A stretch of 64,000 nucleotides of DNA from Labrys monachus (GCF_030814655.1 NZ_JAUSVK010000001.1:5897001-5961000), one strand, 5' to 3'. Positions 36,448-46,984 are shown, numbered from the stretch's first letter. Program-made: numbers and translations. Notes: generated by a model not told the origin, from the letters alone.

Positions 36448-37467
36448 ATGCTGACCTATGCGCTCAAGCGCATCGCCCAGACCGTCCCGACCTTCATCGC
36501 CCTGGTGGCCCTGACCTTCTTCGCGCTCCGCCTCGTTCCCGGCGACCCGGTCGAGGTGCGCGTCGGCGAGCACGGCATCTCGCCGGAACGGCTCGCCGAG
36601 TTCCGCCACCAGCTCGGGCTCGACCTGCCCGTCTGGCAGCAATTCCTGCATTATCTCTGGCAGATCCTGCATGGAGACTTCGGGATTTCGGTCGTCAGCC
36701 AGCAATCCGTGCTGAGCGAGTTCTTCGCCCGCTTCCCGGCGACCATCGAATTGTCGGCGGTGTCGCTGGTCCTGGCCGTCGGCCTCGGCGTCCCCCTCGG
36801 CATCGTCGCCGCCCTGTCGCGCGGCACCTTCGTCGACTACACGGTGACGGCGCTCGCCGTGATCGGCAATTCCATGCCGATCTTCTGGTGGGGCATCCTC
36901 CTGGTGCTGCTGGTGTCGCTGAAGCTCGACCTCACGCCGGTGGACGGACGCATCGACAACGTCGCCTATTATTTCGATCCCGACCAGACCACCGGCTTCA
37001 TGCTGTGGGACAGCTTCTGGTCCGACCAGGACGGCGCCTTCCTGTCGGCGCTCTCCCATCTCATCCTGCCCTCGATCGTGCTCGGCACCATTCCGCTCGC
37101 GGTGATCATGCGCATCACCCGGTCGGCGATGCTCGAAGTGCTGGGCGAGGATTATGTGCGCACGGCGCGGGCCAAGGGGCTTTCGCCGCTGCGCGTCGTC
37201 GGCCTGCACGCCCTGCGCAACGCCCTCATCCCGGTGGTCACCGCCATCGGGCTGATGGTCGGCACGCTGATCGCCGGCGCGGTGCAGACCGAGACGGTGT
37301 TCTCATGGCCCGGCATCGGCAAATGGCTGATCGATTCCTTCAACCGGCGCGACTATCCCGCCCTGCAGGGCGGCGTTCTGATCATCTCCATCCTCGTCAC
37401 GCTGGTGAACCTGTCGGTCGACCTGCTCTACGGCATCATCAACCCGAGGATCAGCCATGGCCGCTGA
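36448..37467 (+). CDS. Peptide ABC transporter permease (DppB type)
   Basis: A 339-residue inner-membrane permease of the DppB/OppB family with six transmembrane segments. It starts MLTYALKRIAQTVPTFIALV and carries FALRLVPGDPVEVRVGEHG. The cytoplasmic EAA-type loop is in YVRTARAKGLSPLRVVGLHA. The start is the ATG at 36448; an upstream TTG would add 7 residues. It overlaps the next permease by 11 bases. Confidence 0.96.
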   Translation: MLTYALKRIAQTVPTFIALVALTFFALRLVPGDPVEVRVGEHGISPERLAEFRHQLGLDLPVWQQFLHYLWQILHGDFGISVVSQQSVLSEFFARFPATIELSAVSLVLAVGLGVPLGIVAALSRGTFVDYTVTALAVIGNSMPIFWWGILLVLLVSLKLDLTPVDGRIDNVAYYFDPDQTTGFMLWDSFWSDQDGAFLSALSHLILPSIVLGTIPLAVIMRITRSAMLEVLGEDYVRTARAKGLSPLRVVGLHALRNALIPVVTAIGLMVGTLIAGAVQTETVFSWPGIGKWLIDSFNRRDYPALQGGVLIISILVTLVNLSVDLLYGIINPRISHGR

Positions 37468-38377
37468 CACTGGAACGGCCGCCGAGGCCGGCCCTGCCCC
37501 CTCGGCGGCGCCCCCCACTTTGCTGGCGGAGACCTGGGACGGGCTGAAGCAGAACCGCGGCGCCGTCGGCGGCCTCGTCGTGCTCGTCCTCATCGTCCTT
37601 ACCGCCGTCTTCGCCGATTTCCTGGCCCCACACAGCCCGATCGCCGGCAATGACGGCCACGAATTGCTGCCGCCCGCCTGGATCGCCGGCGGCGACTGGC
37701 GCTTTCCGCTCGGCACCGACGCCTCGAACGGGCGCGACATGCTCTCGCGCATCCTCTACGGCGCGCGCTACTCGCTCGGCATCGGCCTGTCCGTGATGCT
37801 GGTCTCGGTGCTGCTCGGCGTGGTGCTCGGCCTGGTCGCCGCCTTCCGCGGCGGCATCGTCGACATCGTGCTGATGCGGACGATGGACCTGATCATGTCG
37901 ATCCCCGACCTGGTGCTCGCCATGGTGATCGTCGCCATCCTGCAGCCGAGCCTCACCAACACCATCGTGGCGGTGACCGTCGTCTTCCTGCCGCGCTATG
38001 TGCGCATCGTCCGGGCGACGGCCCTCGCCGAATTGTCGAAGGACTATGTCACGGCGGCGCGGGTGGTCGGCGTCGGCACGCTGCGCCTGATGTTCGTCAC
38101 CGTGCTGCCCAACTGCCTCGCCCCCCTGATCGTGCAGGCGACGCTCGGCGTGTCCGACGCCATCCTGGAGGCGGCGGCGCTCGGCTTCCTCGGCATGGGC
38201 GCCCAGCCGCCCTCGCCGGAATGGGGCGCCATGCTGGCCGATGCGCGCCAGCAATTGCAGAGCGCGCCGTGGATCGCCACCATGCCGGGCCTCGCCATCC
38301 TCGTCACCGTCGTCGCCATCAACCTGTTCGGCGACGGCCTGCGGGACGCGCTCGACCCCAAGCTGAAGCGAGGCTGA
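37457..38377 (+). CDS. Peptide ABC transporter permease (DppC type)
   Basis: A 306-residue permease of the DppC/OppC family. A charged and alanine-rich N-terminus precedes the first membrane segment (AVGGLVVLVLIVLTAVFADF). The periplasmic HPLGTDASNGRDMLSRILYG-like segment and the EAA loop (YVTAARVVGVGTLRLMFVT) are typical. Its start lies 11 bases inside the preceding permease gene, and the ATPase gene follows after 3 bases. Confidence 0.96.
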   Translation: MAADTGTAAEAGPAPSAAPPTLLAETWDGLKQNRGAVGGLVVLVLIVLTAVFADFLAPHSPIAGNDGHELLPPAWIAGGDWRFPLGTDASNGRDMLSRILYGARYSLGIGLSVMLVSVLLGVVLGLVAAFRGGIVDIVLMRTMDLIMSIPDLVLAMVIVAILQPSLTNTIVAVTVVFLPRYVRIVRATALAELSKDYVTAARVVGVGTLRLMFVTVLPNCLAPLIVQATLGVSDAILEAAALGFLGMGAQPPSPEWGAMLADARQQLQSAPWIATMPGLAILVTVVAINLFGDGLRDALDPKLKRG

Positions 38378-38380
38378 GCC

Positions 38381-39366
38381 ATGGCCCTGCTCGAAATCAG
38401 CAATCTCAGCGTCGAGTTTCAGGTCCGCCACGGCTCGTTCCGCGCCGTCGACGGCATCTCGCTGGCGCTGGATGCCGGCGAGATCGTCTCGATCGTCGGC
38501 GAATCCGGTTCGGGCAAATCGGTGGCGATGCTGGCGCTGATGGGCCTTTTACCGAAGACGGCGCGCGTCACCGCCGACAGGCTCGCCTTCGACGGGCGCG
38601 ACCTCGCCCGCATCACGGCGCGCGAGCGGCGAGGGATCATCGGCAAGGACATGGCGATGATCTTCCAGGAGCCGATGAGCTCGCTCAATCCGTGCTTCAC
38701 CGTCGGGTTCCAGCTCATCGAGGCGATCCGCGCCCATATGCCGCTCTCGCGCCGGCAGAGCCGCGACCGCGCGGTCGAGCTCCTCGCCGCCGTCGGCATC
38801 ACCGATCCGGCGCGGCGCCTTTCGGCCTTCCCGCACCAGATGTCCGGCGGCATGAGCCAGCGGGTGATGATCGCCATGGCGATCGCCTGCAATCCCAAGC
38901 TCCTCATCGCCGACGAGCCCACCACCGCCCTCGACGTGACCATCCAGGCCCAGATCCTCGACCTCCTGATCGGCCTGCAGAAGGAGCGCGGCATGGCCGT
39001 GGTGCTGATCACCCACGACATGGGGGTCGTCGCCGAGACGGCGCATCGCGTCGTCGTGCAATATGCCGGCCAGCAGGTGGAGATGGCCGACACTCCGGCG
39101 CTCTTCCACAATCCCCGCCATCCCTACACCGCCGCTTTGCTCGCGGCCCTGCCCGAGCGGGCGACCACCCGCGTGCTCGCCTCCATCCCCGGCGTGGTGC
39201 CGGGCCCCTATGACCGGCCGGCCGGCTGCCTGTTCTCCCCGCGCTGCGACTTCGCCGTCGACGCCTGCCGGGCCGCCCCGCCCGGACGGGCGGGCGCCGC
39301 CTTCAACCATGCCCTGTGCATCCGGCCGCTCGACCACGGGGCGCCGGCCGAGCTGGACACCGCATC

Positions 39367-39370
<4 letters not shown>
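38381..39370 (+). CDS. Peptide ABC transporter ATP-binding protein (DppD type)
   Basis: A 329-residue ATPase. Walker A is GESGSGKS near residue 43, the Q-loop is in [12 protein letters not shown], the signature is [16 protein letters not shown], and Walker B is [12 protein letters not shown]. The H-loop histidine is in [10 protein letters not shown]. The C-terminal oligopeptide-transporter domain ([20 protein letters not shown]) carries the cysteines that hold an iron-sulfur or zinc site in some relatives. Its stop overlaps the next gene as ATGA. Confidence 0.96.
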
Positions 39371-40338
<968 letters not shown>

Positions 40339-40348
40339 GCCCCGGGAC

Positions 40349-40551
40349 CGCAGGCTTCCAGCCTGCCTCTTCCGGAAGCTCCGGCGTTTCCAAGAGCAGG
40401 CTGGAAGCCCATAGGCGCTAACCTTGCCGAAAATAGCGCGATTTTTCTTCTCCCATGCGGGACTTCGCATTTCCAAAGGAAATGCGGTGTCCCGGCTCGG
40501 GAGAAGGCGGGTATTTCTCTTATGTTGGCGCATATGGGCTGGAAGCCTGCG
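40349..40551. repeat. MITE-like palindromic element with 15-bp terminal inverted repeats
   Basis: The element fills almost the whole gap between two convergent genes. The ends CGCAGGCTTCCAGCC (40349-40363) and GGCTGGAAGCCTGCG (40537-40551) are perfect inverted repeats of 15 bp. The same unit occurs again inside, inverted, at 40396-40409. Between them are the box GAAAATAGCGCGATT (40429-40443) and a long nested hairpin. In it CTTCTCCC pairs with GGGAGAAG and CGCATTTCC with GGAAATGCG (about 40447-40506). No target-site duplication is visible. It contains no coding sequence. Confidence 0.75.
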
Positions 40552-40556
40552 CTCCC

Positions 40557-41945
40557 TTACTTCCCCGGCTCGCAGCGGAACGACATCATGTCCCGGGCGG
40601 CGTCGCCGCCCTTGGCGGGCGGAGCGGCGCCGTTGGCGCGCAGGAAGGCGGTGACGAACAGCGCCTTGAGGGCCACGGGACTGCCGTCCGCCGCGGCGAG
40701 GCCGACCAGCGCCCCATCCTTGTCGGCCAGCGCCCCGCCGCCGCCGGCGCTGAGGCCGACGCGCCGGGTATCGGCGCCCGGGCCGGCGAGCGCCGTCACC
40801 GTCGCGGCCACCGGCGAGGCGCCCGACAGCACCGACACCGCCTCGCCCATGGCGAGAGGCGCCGTCCGCCAGGACAACGGCGCGAGGCGGGCCGGCCTGG
40901 CGAGCCTGACGACGGCGATGTCGTTGGCGGGATCGCCGCCGATCACCGCCGCGCGGCTGCCGTCCGCCATGGTCACGCTCGTGCAGCCGGCCACCGCGCC
41001 GGCATAGGTGAGGATGTCGCCCTTGTCCGACACCAGGACGCCGAGGCCGGTCCTCGGTCCGGCGGGAGCGCCGGCGGGCAACGGCACCGGCGGCCCTGCC
41101 GGCTTGGCAGGCTCGGCCGGCGCAGCCGGCTTCTGGACGGGCTTGGCCGCAGGCTTTGCGGCTGTTTCGGCGGCCTCGTCCGGGCCGGCGAGCCGGAGGG
41201 ACGCAGCCATGGCGATGGCGACGCGGTCGAAGGCGGGCGACAGCGCCGGATCCCAGCCGAGCGCGAAGCCGCGGGAGAGGCCGTCCGCGCGAAGGAAGCG
41301 CAGATAGAAGCTCTTGCCGTCATTGACGCCGGTGACGACGAAGAAATCCGGCCGCAGCAGCGAATAGGTCACCTTGCGGCCGGGGCGCTCGGTCTTCATG
41401 CGCGCGAACAGCGCCTCGAAGTCCTCCTTGTCGGCCGGCAGGCTCAGGACGTCGATGGAGACGTCGCCCTTCGGCGAAGCGAAATTCGGGCCGTTCTTGC
41501 CCTCCGTCCGCTTCGATGCGAGCTTGGCGGGGTAGCCCACCGTGAGGCCGCGATCGGTGATCTCGGTGAAGCCGTAGCGATCGGTGAACTTCGCGGCATG
41601 CTGGGCGAGCACCGCGCGCTCGGGCGGCAGCAGGATGCCGGTGTCCTTCGCCTTGATGCGTTTCTGGAAGGCCTTGATCGCCTCATAGCTGCGCTTGCCG
41701 AGGTCGCCGGTCGGCAGGGAATTGAGATCGCCCGTCCAGATCAGGTCCATCTGGACGGCGCTGAGGGCATCGGGGCCCTCTGCGGCGGCGGCAGCCTTGG
41801 CGGCCTCGAAGGCCGGGTCGGCGGCCGGCGCCGTCGCCGCCGGCGTTTTCGTCGCTGCCGGGCTCTTGGTCTGGGCGATCGCCGGCAGGGCGAACGCGGA
41901 CAGGCTCAACAACAGGCAGGTTCCGACCGTCCAGTTCCTCTGCAT
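40557..41945 (-). CDS. Exported protein with a catalytically dead trypsin-like domain
   Basis: A 462-residue exported protein with a Sec signal (cleavage near AIA/QTK). After an alanine-rich stretch, residues about 57-100 resemble a short peptidoglycan-binding or lysozyme-inhibitor-like helical unit. A middle domain (about 130-255) follows, then a Pro/Ala/Lys linker (255-297) and a C-terminal chymotrypsin-like fold. In that fold the catalytic Asp is kept (D342, NDIAVV). The position of His is Gly (G316 in TYAGAVAGC) and that of Ser is Gly (G402 in SAGGGGALAD). It is therefore likely a pseudo-protease. The start is the ATG at 41945. It is the only gene between the MITE-like element and recD2. 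Confidence 0.8.
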   Translation of the reverse strand: MQRNWTVGTCLLLSLSAFALPAIAQTKSPAATKTPAATAPAADPAFEAAKAAAAAEGPDALSAVQMDLIWTGDLNSLPTGDLGKRSYEAIKAFQKRIKAKDTGILLPPERAVLAQHAAKFTDRYGFTEITDRGLTVGYPAKLASKRTEGKNGPNFASPKGDVSIDVLSLPADKEDFEALFARMKTERPGRKVTYSLLRPDFFVVTGVNDGKSFYLRFLRADGLSRGFALGWDPALSPAFDRVAIAMAASLRLAGPDEAAETAAKPAAKPVQKPAAPAEPAKPAGPPVPLPAGAPAGPRTGLGVLVSDKGDILTYAGAVAGCTSVTMADGSRAAVIGGDPANDIAVVRLARPARLAPLSWRTAPLAMGEAVSVLSGASPVAATVTALAGPGADTRRVGLSAGGGGALADKDGALVGLAAADGSPVALKALFVTAFLRANGAAPPAKGGDAARDMMSFRCEPGK

Positions 41946-42093
41946 CTCCGCCCCCCGAAGCTCGCCGGCCAGACCGACACGTTCCAGTTCTATAACGCCC
42001 ATATATGACGGCAAGCGTTCTGCGGGAAACAGCGGGCGCCCGATGTGCCTTCCCGCACGATGCCGCAGACGTGCGAGCCTCATGCCGGCGGCG

Positions 42094-44307
42094 TCAGGAG
42101 GCCGCCAGCTTCTCGCGCAGCCGCGTCCAGCGCCGCCGTCCCATCGCGTCCTCGGCGGCCATGCGCAGGGCACGCCGGTCGGCGACGACCACGACGAGGC
42201 GCTTGCCGCGGGTGATGGCGGTGTAGAGCAGGTTGCGGGCGAGCATCGGATAATGGCCGTTGGCGATCACCACCACCACGGCAGGGTATTCGGAGCCCTG
42301 CGCCTTGTGGATGGTGGTGGCATAGGCGGGCACGAGGCTGTCGAGCTGCGCGGCGGTGTAATGCACCTCGCGCCCGTCGAAGGAGACGGTGAGCTGGCCG
42401 AGCTTCGGATCGGTGCGGGTGACGAAGCCGATGTCGCCGTTGAAGATTTCCCGGTCGTAGTCGTTGTCGATCTGCATGACCTTGTCACGCGGCGCGAACG
42501 TGCCGGAATCGCGGATGATCGCGCCTTCGCGCGCGGGATTGAGCATCTCGCGCAGAACCTGGGTCAGCGCCTGCGAGCCGAGCGGCCCCTTGTTCATCGG
42601 CGTCAGCACCTGGATGTCGCGCACGGGATCGAGCTCGAAGCGGCGCGGCAGGCGCCGGGTGACGATGTCGACGATCTTGTTGGCCCCGTCCTCGGCCGAG
42701 GCCATGTCGACGACGAAGAAGTCGCCCTCCTCCGGGCTCCTGGCGCCTTCCGGCACCTCGCCGTGGTTGACGGCATGGGCGGCGGCGATGATGCGGCTCG
42801 ACTCGGCCTGGCGGAAGACCTCCGTCAGCCGCACGACGGGCACGGCGCCGGAGGCGATGACGTCCGCCAGCACCTGCCCGGGCCCCACCGAGGGAAGCTG
42901 GTCGGCGTCGCCGACGAGGACCAGCGCGGCGCGCGGCGACAGCGCGTCCAGCAGCGCGCGCATCAATTCGATGTCGATCATGCTCGCCTCGTCGGCGATC
43001 ACGAGGTCGGCGTCGAGCGGATAGGATTTCTGGCGGCGGAAGGTCGCCGAGACCGGATCGATTTCGAGCAGGCGGTGGATGGTCTTGGCTTCCAGGCCGG
43101 TGCTCTCGGCCATGCGTTTGGCCGCCCGTCCGGTCGGGGCGCAGAGCGCGATCGTCACCTCCTTGCGGTCGAGGGCGCGCAGGATGGTGTCGATGATGGT
43201 GGTCTTGCCGACGCCCGGGCCGCCGGTGATGACGAGCAGGCGCGAGGCCAGCGCGCTTTCGACCGCGAGCGCCTGGGCCGGCGCGAGGCGCTTGCCGGTG
43301 CGGGCCTCGGCGGTGAGCACGGCCTCGGCCAGTCCGTCCTGCCGCCAGGGCGGCGTGCCGCCCGCCATCTGCTTGAGCCGCGCCGCGACCGTCTCCTCGG
43401 CATGCCACAGCGAGGGCAGGAAATAGGCCGGCACGCCCTCGATGGTGTCGCCGATGACGGCCTTGGCCTTGAGCAGCTCCGAGGCTGCCTCGTTCAGCAG
43501 ATATTCGTCGACGTCGAGCATGCGCGCCGCCCGCTCGAACAGGACCTCGCGCGGCAGGCCGCAATGGCCGTTCGACGCGCCGTCGCCCAGCGCCCAGAGC
43601 AGGCCCGCGCTGAGGCGCGAAGGATCCTCGCGATCGCGCCCGAGGCTGAGCGCGAACTGGTCGGCGGTGTGGAAGTCGAAGCCCTTGATCTCGCGCGACA
43701 GGCGATAGGGATCGGCCTTGATCAGCTCGATCGCCCCGGAGCCGAGCGTCTTCTGCACATTCGCCGCGCGGTTCGGTCCGAGGCCATGCTCGGTGAGGAA
43801 GAGCAGCACGTCGCGGAAGCCCTGCTGCGCCGTCCAGCCCTCGCGGATGAGGCGGACGCGCTGCGGCGTGAGGCCCTCAACGGTATCGAGGCGCTCCGGC
43901 TCGGTGTCGAGCACCTTGAGCGTATCCTTGCCGAAGGCGGCGACCAGCTTCTTGGCCGTCTCCTGGCCGATGCCGCGCACGAAGCCCGAGGCGAGATAGC
44001 GCTCGATGCCGGAGGCCGACGCCGGCGGCTGCGTCGCGATGGTCTCGGCCTTGAACTGGAGGCCGCGTTCCGGGTCGACGCTCCAGCGCCCGGTGGCCTC
44101 CAGCTTCTCGCCGGGCGCCACCGAAGCCAGGCGCCCGAGCACGGTGGCGAGATCCTTGCGCCCCTTCACCTTGACCTTGAGCACGGCGAAGCCGGTCTCC
44201 GGCTTGTGATAGGTCACCCGGTCGATGATGCCCGAGATGGCGAGATCGGCCGGAACGTCCTCAGCGGAAACCGGGGTCGAATCGCGTCTGAAGCTGGGGC
44301 TGCGCAT
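42094..44307 (-). CDS. recD2: ATP-dependent RecD-like DNA helicase (RecD2)
   Basis: A 737-residue superfamily 1B helicase of the RecD2 type, which unwinds DNA 5' to 3' independently of RecBC. The N-terminal OB/HhH region (SGIIDRVTYHKPETGFAVLK, GFVRGIGQETAKKLVAAFG) is characteristic. Walker A VITGGPGVGKTT lies near residue 360, motif II is IADEASMID, and the C-terminal motifs include YATTIHKAQGSEYPAVVV and YTAITRGKR. The start is the ATG at 44307; the frame is open 33 codons upstream. A role in recombination or repair is inferred from the family. The MFS gene upstream ends 67 bases away. Confidence 0.95.
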   Translation of the reverse strand: MRSPSFRRDSTPVSAEDVPADLAISGIIDRVTYHKPETGFAVLKVKVKGRKDLATVLGRLASVAPGEKLEATGRWSVDPERGLQFKAETIATQPPASASGIERYLASGFVRGIGQETAKKLVAAFGKDTLKVLDTEPERLDTVEGLTPQRVRLIREGWTAQQGFRDVLLFLTEHGLGPNRAANVQKTLGSGAIELIKADPYRLSREIKGFDFHTADQFALSLGRDREDPSRLSAGLLWALGDGASNGHCGLPREVLFERAARMLDVDEYLLNEAASELLKAKAVIGDTIEGVPAYFLPSLWHAEETVAARLKQMAGGTPPWRQDGLAEAVLTAEARTGKRLAPAQALAVESALASRLLVITGGPGVGKTTIIDTILRALDRKEVTIALCAPTGRAAKRMAESTGLEAKTIHRLLEIDPVSATFRRQKSYPLDADLVIADEASMIDIELMRALLDALSPRAALVLVGDADQLPSVGPGQVLADVIASGAVPVVRLTEVFRQAESSRIIAAAHAVNHGEVPEGARSPEEGDFFVVDMASAEDGANKIVDIVTRRLPRRFELDPVRDIQVLTPMNKGPLGSQALTQVLREMLNPAREGAIIRDSGTFAPRDKVMQIDNDYDREIFNGDIGFVTRTDPKLGQLTVSFDGREVHYTAAQLDSLVPAYATTIHKAQGSEYPAVVVVIANGHYPMLARNLLYTAITRGKRLVVVVADRRALRMAAEDAMGRRRWTRLREKLAAS

Positions 44308-44374
44308 GGCCGCACCATGGGCAGGCGCGGCGGAATTGTCGAGATGGATGTTCCGGCGCGACACGGCGGCCGCG

Positions 44375-45607
44375 TCAGGCGCTCCTGCGCGGAAAGCCGT
44401 CGGCACGCCGCAGCGCCGGAAACAGCCGCGACCAGGCCAGCGCGACGATCACGGTTCCCGCGCCGCCGAGGACGACCGCGGGAACCGTGCCGAACAGGGT
44501 CGCCGTCATGCCGGATTCGAACTCGCCGAGCTGGTTCGAGGTGCCGACGAACATGGAATTGACCGCGCTGACCCGCCCGCGCATCGCGTCGGGCGTGCCG
44601 AGCTGGACCAGCGTGCTGCGAACGACGACGCTGACCACGTCCGCCGCCCCCATCACGCTCAGCGCGAGCATCGAGAGGGGAAACCAGGAGGAGGCGCCGA
44701 ACACCATGGTGGCGAAGCCGAAGGTCGCCACCGCCCCGAACATCTTCAGGCCGACATGCCGTTCCATCGGCCAGCGCGCCAGCACCAGCGATGTCGCCAG
44801 GGCGCCCAGGGCAGGCGAGGCGCGCAGGACGCCGAGGCCGAGGGAATTGGTGTGGAGGATGTCGCGCGCATAGACCGGCAGCAGGGCCGTGGCGCCGCCG
44901 AGCAGCACCGCCACCATGTCCAGCGAGATGGCGCCGAGGATGACCGGCCGGCTGCGGATGAAGCCGAAGCCCGAGAACACCGAACGCAGCGTCTGCGTCT
45001 CGCGGGGAGCGGGCGGCACTAGGATCCTCAGCGAGGAGACCAGCGCCGCCGCGACGAGGTAGAGCAGGCCGACGGCGATATAGGCCAGGCCCGGTCCCGC
45101 GATGTAGAGGAGGCCGCCGAAGGCCGGACCGATGATGGTGGCGGTCTGGATGGCGGAGACCGAGAGCGCCAGGGCCTTGGGAAGGATCGACGGGCTCACC
45201 ACCATCGGCAGGAGAGCGGCCACGGTCGGCGCCTCGAAGGTGCGGCAGGCGCCGACGAGCACCGCGGCGGCGAAGATGACATGGGGACTGATGACGCCGG
45301 ACCAGGAGGCGAGCGCCAGGCCCGCCGCCGTCATCCCTTCGACGAGCTGGCAGGTGCGGACCACCACGCGCCGGTCGAAGCGGTCGGCGATATGGCCGGC
45401 GGGAAGGGTGAGCAGCAGCATCGGCAGGAACTGGCACAGACCCACCAGGCCGAGGTCGAAGGTGCTGCTGGTCAGCGCGTAGATCTGCCAGCCGATGACG
45501 ACGGAGACGATCTGGAAACAGCTGGTCGACAGGACACGGGCCGACCAGAACAGGACAAAATTGCTCTGGCGGATGAGCGGGAGCCCATCCTCGATAGGGG
45601 GAGGCAT
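44375..45607 (-). CDS. MFS transporter (EntS/MFS_3 type exporter)
   Basis: A 410-residue inner-membrane transporter with about twelve hydrophobic segments. The first loop carries AGHIADRFDRRVVVRTCQ, the major facilitator signature. MRGRVSAVNSMFVGTSNQLG is typical of the EntS/MFS_3 exporter group. The start is the ATG at 45607 (MPPPIEDGLPLIRQSN); the frame is open 55 codons upstream but that part is not conserved in character. It is upstream of recD2 on the same strand. Substrate unknown; drugs, siderophores or sugars are possible. Confidence 0.92.
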   Translation of the reverse strand: MPPPIEDGLPLIRQSNFVLFWSARVLSTSCFQIVSVVIGWQIYALTSSTFDLGLVGLCQFLPMLLLTLPAGHIADRFDRRVVVRTCQLVEGMTAAGLALASWSGVISPHVIFAAAVLVGACRTFEAPTVAALLPMVVSPSILPKALALSVSAIQTATIIGPAFGGLLYIAGPGLAYIAVGLLYLVAAALVSSLRILVPPAPRETQTLRSVFSGFGFIRSRPVILGAISLDMVAVLLGGATALLPVYARDILHTNSLGLGVLRASPALGALATSLVLARWPMERHVGLKMFGAVATFGFATMVFGASSWFPLSMLALSVMGAADVVSVVVRSTLVQLGTPDAMRGRVSAVNSMFVGTSNQLGEFESGMTATLFGTVPAVVLGGAGTVIVALAWSRLFPALRRADGFPRRSA

Positions 45608-45736
45608 CAATGACTTCCTGGAAATCCGCTGACGCGGCACGGCTGAAAAAAACCGTGCGAGTTTGCGCGCGATCGGCTTGCCGCTCAACGGCAAAGCGCG
45701 GCGGACGGCAATGCTGCGCCGCGGATCCGGGAGAAT

Positions 45737-45763
45737 AAAAAAAGCCCGGCTTTCGCCGGGCTT
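45737..45763 (-). terminator. Rho-independent terminator of the Omp25-like gene
   Basis: AAGCCCGGC (45742-45750) and GCCGGGCTT (45755-45763) pair around TTTC. On the minus strand the stem runs into TTTTTTTATTC. It is 44 bases after the porin stop codon. Confidence 0.95.
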
Positions 45764-45806
45764 CCCGTGCAACCGCTCCGGGAGGAGAGAGCGGCGTTTC
45801 GCCGGA

Positions 45807-46493
45807 TCAGAACTTGTAGCTGACGCCCAGCTCGGTCGTGGTCTCGTTGAAGCGGGTCTTCACCCGGTCGCCGAGGATGTTGACGTTCTGCTTGCCGAAG
45901 TCGGTGTAACGGACTTCGCCGCGCACGATCCAGTTCTGGTCGATGGCGTATTCGACGCCGCCGCCGGCCGTCCAGCCGACACGGGTCTTGCTCGACGAAT
46001 CGGAACCGATGCCGGGAATATCGACGCTGAGCTTCTCATCGCCGAAGGCGACGCCGCCGGTGACGTAGGGCAGGATGCGGTCGAAGGCATAGCCGGCGCG
46101 GGCACGGACCGAACCCTGCCAGTCGCTCTTGAACTTGGCCGAGCCCGACACGCTGTCGACGGTCTCCGTGGTCGTCTTCGACAGGCTGGTGTAGTCGATG
46201 TCGCCTTCGAGGCCGATCACGACATTGTTGTCGAATTCCTCATTGTAGCCGGCATGGGCGCCGCCGATGAAGCCGGTGCTGTTGAACTTCGCCCGGGCGC
46301 CAAGAGCCGGATCGCTGGCCTTGGCATCGCCGAACACGGCGCCGGCGTGAACACCGGCGTAGAAGCCGGTCCAGCTGAAGACGGGTGCGACGGGCATCGG
46401 AGCCGCCGGCTCGACCGACTGAGGGGCGAGATCAGCCGCAAAAGCCGAGGTCGAGGTGAGCAGCAAGGCTGCAAGGGCCAAACGCATTTTCAT
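45807..46493 (-). CDS. Outer-membrane beta-barrel protein (Omp25/RopB-like)
   Basis: A 228-residue outer-membrane protein. The signal peptide MKMRLALAALLLTSTSAFA is cut before ADLAP. The mature N-terminus PVFSWTGFYAGVHAGAVFG is the hallmark of the Omp25/Omp31 family, and GFIGGAHAGYNEEFDNNVVI, RARAGYAFDRILPYVTGGVA and VRYTDFGKQN follow. The final residue is phenylalanine (SYKF), as needed for barrel assembly. A similar gene lies at 53156-53875. It should be a structural surface protein rather than an enzyme. Confidence 0.95.
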   Translation of the reverse strand: MKMRLALAALLLTSTSAFAADLAPQSVEPAAPMPVAPVFSWTGFYAGVHAGAVFGDAKASDPALGARAKFNSTGFIGGAHAGYNEEFDNNVVIGLEGDIDYTSLSKTTTETVDSVSGSAKFKSDWQGSVRARAGYAFDRILPYVTGGVAFGDEKLSVDIPGIGSDSSSKTRVGWTAGGGVEYAIDQNWIVRGEVRYTDFGKQNVNILGDRVKTRFNETTTELGVSYKF

Positions 46494-46950
46494 AAAACGA
46501 ACTCCAAAACGACGAGATACAGTAGCTCACTATAAAACAGAAATCGCCGTCCAAGTCTGTAGCGTTTGCGCCACATGCCCGTCGAGCGTCTTGGCCGGAC
46601 CGCGTAGATTCAAAGGCAAAATTAAGACCGGTCATCCCGAGTCAAATTGTCACTTTACATATTTTATTCGAGAAATATCTTTATATATACTTCTTGTACA
46701 AGTTTTATTATAAAATAATACGTTAATTTCCTCACTTCAACAACACGAGATTGGGCGCGGCGCAACATCTTGGCTCGATTTCTTCCACGTCACGTCCCCC
46801 TCGGCGGTACCCCGATCCAGATCAGGCTGCGGTTCAGCTTGGCGATACTGCCTTGCCTGCCACCAGGCAGGCCTTCGCCGGGAAGCGTGCGCCGCAGGAA
46901 TGCCATATTTGCCGCCGGAGCGGGCATTTGCAGGCCGGCAAAGCCTCGTC
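46494..46950. other. Non-coding region with a strongly AT-rich block
   Basis: No gene is supported here. Bases 46640-46740 are exceptionally AT-rich for this genome (for example TTTATATATACTTC and TTATTATAAAATAATACG), while the part nearer thiD returns to high GC. The porin promoter should lie in the part next to 46493. The AT-rich block could be an UP-element-like or nucleoid-protein binding region for the porin gene. Confidence 0.45.
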
Positions 46951-46952
46951 GC

Positions 46953-46981
46953 AGCAGCCCTGCGTCCCACGCAGGGCTGCT
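46953..46981 (-). terminator. Hairpin at the end of the thi operon
   Basis: AGCAGCCCTGCGT (46953-46965) and ACGCAGGGCTGCT (46969-46981) form a perfect 13-bp stem with a 3-base loop, directly after the thiD stop codon. There is no T-run on the minus strand, so it is an atypical terminator or a 3'-end stabiliser. Confidence 0.6.
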
Positions 46982-46984
46982 CCC

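Noticed and set aside
46494-46950. A small gene in the AT-rich gap between the porin and thiD.
   Set aside because: The frames there have no good ribosome-binding site, use atypical codons and show no recognisable domain. A regulatory region is more likely.
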